Assembly (NCBI GenBank): GCA_002104945.1
Contig: MCFH01000030.1
Location: 310,001-374,000 of the forward strand
Origin: Piromyces finnis
Lineage: Eukaryota; Neocallimastigomycota; Neocallimastigomycetes; Neocallimastigales; Neocallimastigaceae
Direction of reading: 5' to 3'
Length of the DNA: 64,000 nucleotides
Shown: positions 51,444 through 63,300 of the stretch, piece by piece
How positions within the stretch are numbered: the stretch's first letter is position 1
How the letters are laid out: the number at the start of each line of letters is the position of its first letter
Notes under the pieces: generated by a model
The model's input: the letters and a program-made list of their open reading frames with translations, nothing else
Databases searched by the model: none
What the model was told of the DNA's origin: nothing
Program-made: the position numbers and the translations under genes

Positions 51444-54400
51444 CAATTGAACAGTTATAAAATACTTAATAATTAATAATTAAATTTAAATATATATATA
51501 CAAAGAAAAACAATAGAATTAATTCATTAAAAGGAATCTTTTTTAATAATAAAATTCATATATAATATAATAATTCTATATTAAAAAATAAAAATAAAAG
51601 CCTACAGTTTTATTATCATCAGTATCAAGATCACAAAAGTCATTAGAAGAACATGGAGACAACAAAGAAATCATATGGAATGAATTATCATATTCTATTG
51701 TTGTTATTGTAAATATTAAAAAATTATCAATACCAAAAAATATATAAAAACTTTTATTTATAATTTCATTAAATTTATAATTATTGGTAGATTTAAATAT
51801 CAATATATTTATACATTTTATATAATAAAATTAATCTTGTTTAATAATATATGATAATAAAATTCTTTAAAATTATAATAATGACTATATATATAGACAA
51901 CAAAAAATTATTTGTACTTTTACGATGTTATGAGCGAAAAAAGTCATATATATCAATATAATTTTAGTACACGTCATGAGTATTATAATGAAGAAAATAC
52001 TGGCGTACCAAAAACAAAAATTATATACAAATTCTTTACAAAAATTGATGAAGAAATCAAATGGTTAGTTACTATTTTAAATATTTAAATATATAATTTA
52101 ATATAGAATATTAAATGAAATTGAAATTAGACCATTAACAATCTTGCATATTTTTTTATAAATATTTAAACATTTATCCTGTAAAAAATATATAGTGGAG
52201 TTGAATATGATTATGATATAATATTAGGTACTAATAAATCAATAATAACAATTAAATGGGATGGAAGAATTATCAAAAAAGACCCTATTTATGAAATACC
52301 GTTTTTAGGACTTACTCCAAATGAAGAAAATGGTAATTAAAAAAAAATAGTAATAATATTATTATAAATATATTTCATATATAAGCATATTAATTAAATT
52401 AATGAAGTATGAGCACACAGATTTAATTTTTAATGTAATATTCATATAATATTTAATAATTTTCATATAAATATAAAAAGTATATATTACGCATATATCG
52501 AAGAGTAAAAAGTACTCGTTTTCAACATGGATTTTATCAAATAAATCTGTATTCTTAGTAAGTAAAAATAAGCCTTCATCAGATGATAGCTCGGCAAATT
52601 CACATCTCTGGGTTGGTATTCAATTTTCTATTGATGAAAAATGTACAGGAGATATATGCATTTCAGAATTTCATCCTTTTTATAAAATGATTGCTTTAGG
52701 AACAACAACGTAAAATAATATAAATATATACTAATTCTAGTTAATATAAAGTTTGACTTAATTTTTTTTGTTAACATTATTATTAAAATGTTATAATGGG
52801 TGAATTTATATTATAATGCTTTAAATAGTGGGGACGCTATAGTCTATACTGTTAAAGAAGTTAATGAATTGCCTGAATTCTCACATCATTTATCATTTAC
52901 AAAATCATCTGGTATATACTCAGATATTCAATTAGGGCGTGTTAGTTCATTAGATTGGACTGATGATGGTTATGCTATTGCTATAGGTATGCTCCATTCC
53001 GGCTTTGCTGTATGGAGTATTTATGGACGTTTCTTAATGAGTACTATTACAGAAGATACTATTGCACAATCAAAGTAATTTATGAAAAAAAAAAAGAAAT
53101 ATATATATATATATATTTAATATAATGTATAACATACTAAAATTAAAATTTAATATAAAAAAGAGAAATTTCTGATTATATACAAGATGATTATTTTGCT
53201 GGTGTAAAAGGATTGGTAAGGATTTTTAACTTTCAGAAAATCATAAAAAAGAATACTTATTTATTATATATTACTAAACTAAATAATGATTAAATTTTAT
53301 CCAAAAAATATGCTAGTTTTGGGGTTTAAATGGTTATGAACTTTATCTATTACCAACAATTTCTCTTGATAAAGGTACAATAATATATAATATAAAATAT
53401 CATATTATAAATAGCACATTAACAATCTTTGTTTTCAATATTTATTCATTTCCTTTTTTTTCTTTAGAGTATATTGAAGAAATTTACGTGCTTCAATTTG
53501 TCAAGCACCCATTAATACATTCATTAACACAAGTAATAATATTATTTTATTTTTTATTGTTATAATAATAATTATATCTTTGAAATAAGAAAAAAGAAAA
53601 GATAATAAATTAATAATTCAATTAAATATTATAATATATTCTTTAAAGGACAATTTACATCATTTATATCTTCACAGTTCAAACTCAATATACTTTTCAG
53701 TGGAAAATGACATTAATTCAAGTAATGAAAATCTTAATCTTACACAATGGCAAACTATTCAGGTAAAATTGTTTTAGTATATTCAGTTTCATCAAAGATT
53801 TTTATAGACGAGATGATATTAATTTAAGCATTTAATAATAAAAATAGCTTCCAGAAATGTATTTAGTTCATAATTGGCCAATTAGAGTAATATTTACAAA
53901 TATATAGTGTTAATAACCAATTTTTAACCTATAGTCTAATAATTCTATATTTTATTTTATTATATATATGAAAACATTAAGTATTCTTCGATTGATTATA
54001 CAGGACAATATTTAGCTATGGCTGGTAAACATGGTTTAATTCATTATAGTTTTGTAACTGCAAGATGGAAGCTTTTTGGAAATGTTCAACAAGTAATTAT
54101 AAATATAATAATATACGATGGTTTATCAGTGATATTAAAAAATGTTGAAATGATATTCTATTAATTTTTAGGAACAAAGTGTCACATGTTGTGGTGGATT
54201 AGTATGGTATAAAAACATCATTATATTTGCTTGTAGGAATGAAGAAAATAAGAAATATGAAGTAATATAGCATAAAAAATATTTATTTATTTACTCATTC
54301 ATTCATTTATTAATTTATTTATTTATATCACATCATATATATTTAAAATCTTTTGCTTCTTATCTAAGATAAGATACTATAATAGAGATACCAATCTAGA

Positions 54401-55136
54401 TAATTCAAAAGTTCTTTTTATTGAATATCTTCAAGAAGTTGTTTATATGGATATACTTGAAAATAATTTATTAGTTTATACTATTGACAATAAAATTAAT
54501 CATTTTGTTTTAAATTATGATAGAAAAAGTAGAATATTATAATATATATTATTTACTTTTATTATAAATTTTAAATACTAATCAAAAAATATTCCTTAAA
54601 CTATTTAGAAAATAAGTTAGATGTGACATATTTTTCTGAATTATCTATTGCTGAGTTTGTCGATGATCCAAGGAATGTTAAAAGCATATCATGGTATCCA
54701 GTTAAATTAAGTAAGGATATATAATGATATAATTGTTGGATATAAATTATAAATAATCTCTTTTTAACTTTATAATATTTTAATAATAATAATAAATCAA
54801 CATCAGGTAAACCTGATCCAAAAGAATTGCTAATGTGTCCAATTCTAATATTATATAAAGGACAATTCAAAATTATAGTTAGAGTAAGTTAATTAATTTA
54901 AATAAAATAGAATTCAACGATTAAATTATTTTATTAAGAAATATAATATAATTCTTCAAAAATTAAAATATGTAATTTTAACAAAATAATAAAATAATAG
55001 GAAATAGAAAGAATGTATATTCATCATCTAGCAAAAAATATTGAATACTATTGGACTTCAATTGGATGGGATGTTGAAGTAGGAAAATTATACAATTCAT
55101 TATGGTTGTTTGATGGAAAAGAAATAAAGGTAATTA

Positions 55137-55184
<48 letters not shown>

Positions 55185-58100
55185 TATACATTTAATATAT
55201 ATAATATTTATAAAAAAAATAAAGATGTGGACAAATATATTATTACAAAATGAAATGAATTCATTATGGAAACATGAATCTTTTGCGCAATTAACTACAC
55301 CATCATTTACTTTTAAAGTAGATTTTTGCCCATTATGTAACTATTTTTGATTCTATTTTAGATAAATAATAAATATTTTTATTTATTCTTTCTTTTTTTT
55401 AATTATTCATTTATTTATTTCAAAATTAGTGGTTCTGTTATACAAAGGAATTATTATGGGTGTAAGCCAATCATTATCATTAAAATGTAGTATGGAAATT
55501 GTTTATTTTAAACCAGAAAAGAAATCGCACCTTTTCCTTCCATATTTTATAAAATATCTATTATCCAATAAGTAAAAAATATATTTATTTATACTTTTTT
55601 TATAAATATAATTAAAGTTAAAAAAAAGTTATTACAATCCTTAATATTGAATTGAAAAGAAAAATATCTAACTATTAACTTAATATCAATTTATTAATTA
55701 TTATATATTAAAATTAAAAAATTAATTTTTTCTTCGACAGTATGTATGATGAAGCTGTTAGATTTGTTGATTGCTTCCAAAATCTTGAATATTTTGGACA
55801 TGCCTTAGAATTATTACTACATTATGTCTTAGAAGAAGAAGTTGAAAAAAGAAAGCACAACGATGGAAAAAGTAATATCTTCAATACTCACTAAATCATT
55901 AAATGAGACATAATTTTGAAAATTAGTTGTTAACCTTTTTTTTATTATTATTTTTTATTGTTTATTTATTTTAGGTGAATTACTACAACTTGTCATTAAG
56001 TTTATTAAAAACTATAATCAATACTTTGATATTATTGTTCAATGTGCAAGAAAAACAGAAGTTATGGTTTGGGAATATTTCTTTTCTATCGTTGGTGATC
56101 CTAAAATATTGTTTAAGGTATTTTTTTTATTTATTTTATTTTTATTATTTTTAATCTATAAATAATGAATATCTTTATCTTAAAATAATAATGATTTAAC
56201 ACAAGATATTTTATTCACAAATATTATATATATTTTCTTGTTATTTATAAAAATCATTTCCGTATAATAGCAATGTCTTAGTGATGGCCGTTTAAGAACA
56301 GCAACTTCCTATTTAATTATTATTCAAACTTTAGAACCATTAGAAGTTAGTGAAAAGGTAAAATATATATATATATATATATTTCAAAATGAATACAAAT
56401 GGGAATGTAATATGTATTAAAACAATGAATTAAAATTTATATAAATTTATACAAATAATTATTATCATAACATAAATAGATGGCTGTTGATTTATTAGAA
56501 AAGGCATTTGAAATGGAAGATTACAATGTAAGATTAATAAAAATTTGATTTTTTTTTTTTTTTTTTAGTTTTTTAATAATTAAATTGTTGTTATTTATTT
56601 TCTTTCTTTTTTTTTATAATAATATAAATTTTTTATTAAAGTTATGTCAAGAATTAATTAGATTCCTTTCAACTATTAATGGTAATTTCAACTATTCAAA
56701 ATAATTTAAATACATATATATATTTGTAAATATTAAATTTTTATTATAACAATTCCAATAACATATTATTATAGATTCCGGATATATATTATTCTCAAAA
56801 TTTAATAAAGATGTAGAAACTTCAGAAAATAATTCAACAAAGAATATGTACGATTATATTATATATTAATTTATTGTTCTTAGAATTATTATAACCTATT
56901 GTTTTTTTTATCTTTCTTTAAATAAATATTTTAGAAAACCAAATGAACTTATTCAAGAAACTCAAGTAAATGATAATAATAAAAATAAAATAGTTGAATT
57001 TGATAATATTAGTAATGTTAGTAATGATAATGAAGAAATGTCTGAAGATAAGAAGATTATGGAATTAGAAAAACTTGGTAAAAAGAAGGATGAACAATCC
57101 AAATCATTAATTGAATCTGATTTAGTAAATATTATTAATATTAAATACATTAAAATAATAATAATAATAATAAAAATAATAATAGAATTATTTTAAATTT
57201 TATATTAAATATATTTTTATTTTTATTTTTTTTTTTTTTCAAAACTATATAATTAGATTCATATTGAGGATTTAATAATAAAACAAGCCTATGTTTTATT
57301 ATCACAGAATAAAATACGATCATTAAGTAAAATTGCCCGATTTTTAGGCTTTCCGTTAAAAGAATGGCTTATAAAACTAAGAGAAGAAGAGTACATATAT
57401 TAATATACTAATACTATCAAAAATTTTAAACAATGAGTTTATTTGTTAAATATATAAATTATATATTTAATATTTATTTTTAACTTTCATTTAATCATAT
57501 TTTATTATTCTTTCAATTTACATAAAGGGATAACAGTAAATTTGAGATTGAAAATTGGAATGAAGTTTTTATCTCATTACACGAACAATTTAAATGGCCA
57601 TTACCAGGTAAGTTTTATTATAATAATAAATATTATCAATAGTCGGTTAATTCTAATATTTTTTTTAAAAATAATAATAATAATAATAATAGATGATATT
57701 TTATCTGTAAAGCATTATATTCAAGACTACATAGAAAATATACTTATCATAGACAAAGAAAATGAAAATTTAAATGATAATTTGACAAGTCCATTATCTG
57801 ATAAAGAGAGTGATGGAAGAAATAAATTTATTAAAAAAAGAATTAATTCAAATACCATTCATATTCCTGTCACTAAAAAATTCATTCATAATGAAATTGA
57901 TGAAATAAAGTAAAAACTAATTATTTTAAATATATCTTCAAAAAATAATAATTATTATTATTATATAAAAATATTAAGTAAATAATAACATAATATTATT
58001 TATTTATATTCTTATTTAGCTTTTTAATCCACATTTTCCAGGAAATTAAAATGAATGATTGGGTATTATTATTATCATCATTATCGTTTAATATTCAAGT

Positions 58101-58269
58101 AATTGTTAACACATTATTAAATAGTAACGAAAAACAACAAATTTATATAGAAAAATTAAAAAAAGCATTATTGTATTCCAAAGGGAAAGGATATCCACCT
58201 CTTTTTAATGCTATTAAAGATATTTTAGATAAAAATGAAATAAAACGAAAAGAAAAAGAAGTTGAATAA
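51178..58269 (+). CDS. RIC1: RIC1, subunit of the Ric1-Rgp1 GEF for Rab6/Ypt6
   Basis: Thirty exons by hand: 51178-51369, 51601-51708, 51897-52063, 52196-52332, 52481-52709, 52799-53074, 53164-53215, 53317-53374, 53468-53532, 53649-53762, 53848-53886, 53982-54092, 54172-54261, 54369-54528, 54609-54710, 54807-54883, 55001-55129, 55225-55336, 55430-55571, 55741-55871, 55975-56117, 56271-56357, 56480-56527, 56642-56681, 56775-56847, 56935-57124, 57257-57390, 57528-57607, 57693-57909, 58020-58269; about 1,250 residues. Family marks: N-terminus 'MYYSTGSPK' and '[13 protein letters not shown]' of the first WD propeller; 'NWPIR', 'KHGLIHYSF', 'ARWKLFGNV' of the second; the RIC1 domain '[15 protein letters not shown]' with 'GDPKILFK'; C-terminal '[14 protein letters not shown]'. 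With Rgp1 it activates Rab6/Ypt6 at the Golgi for endosome-to-Golgi retrieval. The intron before 52799 lacks an AG acceptor. Confidence 0.92.
55137..55183 (+). repeat. (ATT)n microsatellite in a RIC1 intron
   Basis: About 15 ATT units start a few bases inside the intron that follows exon 17. Expected to be length-variable between strains. Confidence 0.95.
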
Positions 58270-58311
58270 ATAAATAAAAAAAAAATAATAAATTAAATGA
58301 TTTAATATATA

Positions 58312-58351
<40 letters not shown>

Positions 58352-58800
58352 ATAAATCAAAATAAAATATATACAAAATATAAAAGCAAAAAAAAAATAA
58401 TAATATTAATCAATTATAATAGGTTTTCTTATAAAAATGTATATTTCAATTTATAATTTTTCTTCTTTTGGAATATGGTAATATCTTTTATCTAAAAAAC
58501 AGAATATACTTTTTATTTTTTATTTAACAGTGGTAACATTTACTTTATTAGAATTTAATAAAAAAAAAAAATAAACTTTATTAAATATAAATGAATAAAA
58601 AAAGAAAATAGTAATCCTATTAAAAAAGTGTTTTTTTTTTTTTAGACTAGGAAGAGATTAAAAAGGTGATAAACTCCATTCTAATAACACAATCATCAAA
58701 CCCTCATATTAAATTTTTGAATACCTTCTTAATAGTAAAAATAGCAAAACAAAAAACACATTTAAATTTTTTATAAAGATTGATTTTTAATAATATATAT

Positions 58801-58808
<8 letters not shown>
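58270..58808. other. Intergenic, RIC1 3' flank to LINE A4
   Basis: A run of ~34 A at 58316-58349 lies 47 bases past the RIC1 stop. At ~58631-58658 the sequence is poly(T) then AGACTAGGAAGAGA, the reverse of the family B LINE terminus; beyond it similarity is lost, so it is at most a tiny 5'-truncated remnant. The rest is A/T-rich. Confidence 0.5.
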
Positions 58809-58842
<34 letters not shown>

Positions 58843-60291
58843 GGCATCAAATATTTTAAACTTTATTATTAATTTAATTAAAATTATAATACATGTAATA
58901 AAAAAATTAAAATAAAAATAAAAATAAAAAAAAATATGTTTAAATAAACACAAATGAATAAAAATTGGGTATAATGTATTCTAGTAATTTTAATTAAAGT
59001 AAGAAAGCCACTATCATACTAAAGTATAATAATTGTATTTGACTTCCAATGGGACACCGAGCCAAAGATCGAAATTTTGTCATGGAACAAAATTATGATC
59101 TCCATTGGTTGCGCTGGCCCTCCTGGCCTGTCTTACTGTTTCTTCAGCATTGACGCTCTTGGATGTTGCTACAAACCTTTTGAACATTGACCATTGCTGG
59201 CCAATAGCAAAAGGCATGATTTTGGTTAGAAGTTCCGCGGTTACCGTCAAGAATGGTGATCCTTCATTAGTACCAGATTGAATCTGACGCTTACAAAGTT
59301 CTTTCCATTCCCTTGAATTGTAATTAATATTGTTAAAACTTCTTCCCCCAAGAAGGAATTTAAATATTTTACTGCACACACTAGAATAATCATACACATT
59401 AATATTCACCGGATTATTAGAACTATTACTATCATTAACTAAATTACTATCTAAATTAGAATTATTATCTTCACTATTGCTATCATTACTAGTATTATTA
59501 TTTCTATAACTACTATTGTTATTATTACTATTTCTATTATTACTATTGTTACTATTACTATTGTTACTATTACTATTGTAATTATTATTACTACTACTGT
59601 TACTATTACTATTAATGTTATTGCTATCTCTACTGATATTAACATTTTCATTATTATTGATAGGACTATTGGAATTACGTTGGCTGAAAAAATTTAGTAG
59701 CTGGACTATGGAAACATAATATTTAATACGGATATCTCTAAATGTTGGACAATCTAATAACCAATGTTTAATACTTTGATCTCCACACTTGCAACATGGA
59801 CAGTAGTTAGGACAAACTGGATCAACAAATTTAGCAGCTTTGGCAACTCTAGCATCCAACTTATATCCGCTTCTTGCTTTCAATAGCCAGTAGAAGCCAT
59901 AGGCAAACTCTGGGTACTCATAACATAATTTAATAAAATCTTTAGTTTCAATAAATTTATTATCATCATAATATTGCGCTTTGAATGAATTCCCTTTGAG
60001 ATCTTTCCAATAAAAGTTTTTAACTGCTTTAACATCTCCATGTTTCTTTAATTTTTTATCAAGTGTCCTACTTGATTTGCACCACGTGTATTTTCTAAAT
60101 TTAGGAATGTAATTGACAAGGTGTGAGATAATACAATTTGAGTTTTTCCATTTGTTAAAACATCTAACCTGAGCTAACGCACATTTGGCTGACAATGGAG
60201 GAATATTCAAATCTTTTGAAATAGAGTATAAAGATATAAACGATACAGCTTTATGAACTCCGGCAACCCATCGTATTCCTTTGTTAACATG

Positions 60292-60292
<1 letters not shown>
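58809..60292 (-). mobile_element. LINE copy A4 (family A, minus), 5' truncated
   Basis: Poly(T) 58809-58839, then AATGGCATCAAAT and the family A 3' UTR. It ends abruptly at GTTAACATGC, where the poly(T) of copy A5 begins. The coding part is nearly identical to A5, including the microsatellite-like linker, so the two copies are very recent relatives. It may continue beyond A5, outside the window. Confidence 0.9.
59080..60292 (-). pseudogene. C-terminal fragment of LINE family A ORF (copy A4)
   Basis: Open frame to the junction with A5. Contains the post-RT region, zinc knuckle 'CPCCKCGDQSIKHWLLDC', Asn/Ser linker and C-terminal domain ending 'NGDHNFVP'. Scattered single substitutions against A5, e.g. 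Ser for Pro or Thr near 'GTNEG' and Val for Glu in 'KRFVATSKS'. No start or RT present in this stretch. Confidence 0.87.
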
Positions 60293-60324
<32 letters not shown>

Positions 60325-63300
60325 GGCATCAAATATTTTAAACTTTATTATTAATTTAATTAAAATTATAATACATGTAATATAAAAATTAAAATAAAAT
60401 AAAAATAAAAAAAATATGTTTAAATAAACACAAATGAATAAAAATTGGGTATAATGTATTCTAGTAATTTTAATTAAAGTAAGAAAGCCACTATCATACT
60501 AAAGTATAATAATTGTATTTGACTTCCAATGGGACACCGAGCCAAAGATCAAAATTTTGTCATGGAACAAAATTATGATCTCCATTGGTTGCGCTGGCCC
60601 TCCTGGCCTGTCTTACTGTTTCTTCAGCATTGACGCTCTTGGATGTTGCTTCAAACCTTTTGAACATTGACCATTGCTGGCCAATAGCAAAAGGCATGAT
60701 TTTGGTTAGAAGTTCCGCGGTTACCGTCAAGAATGGTGTTCCTTCGTTAGTACCAGATTGAATCTGACGCTTACAAAGTTCTTTCCATTCCCTTGAATTG
60801 TAATTAATATTGTTAAAACTTCTTCCCCCAAGAAGGAATTTAAATATTTTACTGCACACACTAGAATAATCATACACATTAATATTCACCGGATTATTAG
60901 AACTATTACTATCATTAACTAAATTACTATCTAAATTAGAATTATTATCTTCACTATTGCTATCATTACTAGTATTATTATTTCTATAACTACTATTGTT
61001 ATTATTACTATTTCTATTATTACTATTGTTACTATTACTATTGTTACTATTACTATTGTAATTATTATTACTACTACTGTTACTATTACTATTAATGTTA
61101 TTGCTATCTCTACTGATATTAACATTTTCATTATTATTGATAGGACTATTGGAATTACGTTGGCTGAAAAAATTTAGTAGCTGGACTATGGAAACATAAT
61201 ATTTAATACGGATATCTCTAAATGTTGGACAATCTAATAACCAATGTTTAATACTTTGATCTCCACACTTGCAACATGGACAGTAGTTAGGACAAACTGG
61301 ATCAACAAATTTGGCAGCTTTGGCAACTCTAGCATCCAACTTGTATCCGCTTCTTGCTTTCAATAGCCAGTAGAAGCCATAGGCAAACTCTGGGTACTCA
61401 TAACATAATTTAATAAAATCTTTAGTTTCAATAAATTTATTATCATCATAATATTGCGCTTTGATTGAATTCCCTTTGAGATCTTTCCAATAAAAGTTTT
61501 TAACTGCTTTAACATCTCCATGTTTCTTTAATTTTTTATCAAGTGTCCTACTTGATTTGCACCACGTGTATTTTCTAAATTTAGGAATGTAATTGACAAG
61601 GTGTGAGATAATACAATTTGAGTTTTTCCATTTGTTAAAACATCTAACCTGAGCTAACGCACATTTGGCTGACAATGGAGGAATATTCAAATCTTTTGAA
61701 ATAGAGTATAAAGATATAAACGATACAGCTTTATGAACTCCGGCAACCCATCGTATTCCTTTGTTAACATGCTTCTGAGCAATCCTAGACCTAGCTTTGT
61801 TGGATCCAAGTAATGGTGCAAAGTATGAAACTCTGCTAATCACTTGTGAGTTAAGTACTAGTTTTTTGAAAGGAATAGGAATATTAGGATTTCTTAAGAA
61901 TTTACTGACTGAGAAAAGCCCTTTCAAAACCTTGTTATTAAGAGCTTTAATTACTGGTTTAAGGGACAGATTCTTATCAAATGGAACACCAAGATAAGTA
62001 TAACAATCAGTAGTTGGAATGGGTTGTCCTGCTAAGTAAAATGTTGGATCTCTCTTGTTCTGATTTTCTATTGATTCAGGACGAATCACCATCGTTGAAC
62101 ATTTCTGGATACCAAATTCCATTTCATTATACAATGCCCATTCATTAACTCTTCTAAGCATCTTTTTTAAGCATCCTCTTGTTGGAGCACAAATAACTAT
62201 ATCATCTGCAAAAAGTCCACCACAGCATCGAGTGTCACCTAAACTGACTCCTAGATCTTCGCACTCTCTAAATATATCATTAATAAAGAGATTAAAGAGA
62301 ATAGGAGAAAGAGGGCAACCTTGACGGACTCCTTTCTTCACATCAAAAGATTTCGAGAATTGTCCATCTAATTTGACATTAGCCTTAGATGTTAAATATA
62401 AATTTTTGATAAATTGTAGACTCTTACCTCGGATTCCTAAACAATCTAATTTATGGAGAATATTACCGATTGGGACTGAATCGTATGCTTTCCTGAGATC
62501 TAAAAAGGCCAAATATGTCTCTTTATTATCTAATTGACGTCTACGGCATATTTCTTGGATTGAAATGAAAAGACTAATACTTTCTTCCTTTTTTCGAAAA
62601 CCAAATTGTTCAGGTCTAATGAAATTATTCTTTAGACCATATTCTGAGATTCTAGTGGTGACAATTTTGGAAATCAACTTAATACCATTATTGATAAGTG
62701 ATATACCTCGATAGTTATCACAATCTGTCAAATCACCCTTCTTAGGAATAGAAACAATACTGGATTCATTCCATGAGTTGGGGAAATCTCCATCCCAAAT
62801 ACGGTTGAATAATTTAAGAATAAAATTTAAACCATGAGCATCATTATCTGAAGTAGTATTACCAGAAGAATTATTATCTGTAGCATTATTAGAATCATTA
62901 CTTGATGGAATTAATGCTTTGTAAAATTCAATTGGAATACCAACCGGACCTGATGCTTTATAATTTGGAGTAGTGAGGATAGCTGACTTGACTTCATCAA
63001 TACTAATATCTTGGTTGATATCCCACTCATCAAGCATAGGAAGTGAAAAACGTTTATTCGTTGGTTCTTCATACCAATGCTCCAAATCAAGACTTACACC
63101 ACTTGGGTCTGATGCAAGATTTTCGAAATGATCATGCCACACATCTAGTTGTTCTTCCGTAGCAACAATTAATTCTCCATTTTTATTTTTAATTGGTTGA
63201 GCAATAAAGAAAGAATCTTTTCCAATTTTTGCAGTTTTCTTGATCCATTTCCAGGCCTTCTTAGGATTATGACTCTTCATATACTCACATCCTGTTTTAA

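Noticed and set aside
58631-58658. Another family B LINE insertion
   Set aside because: Only poly(T) plus about 14 matching bases; too short to claim, noted in the intergenic entry.
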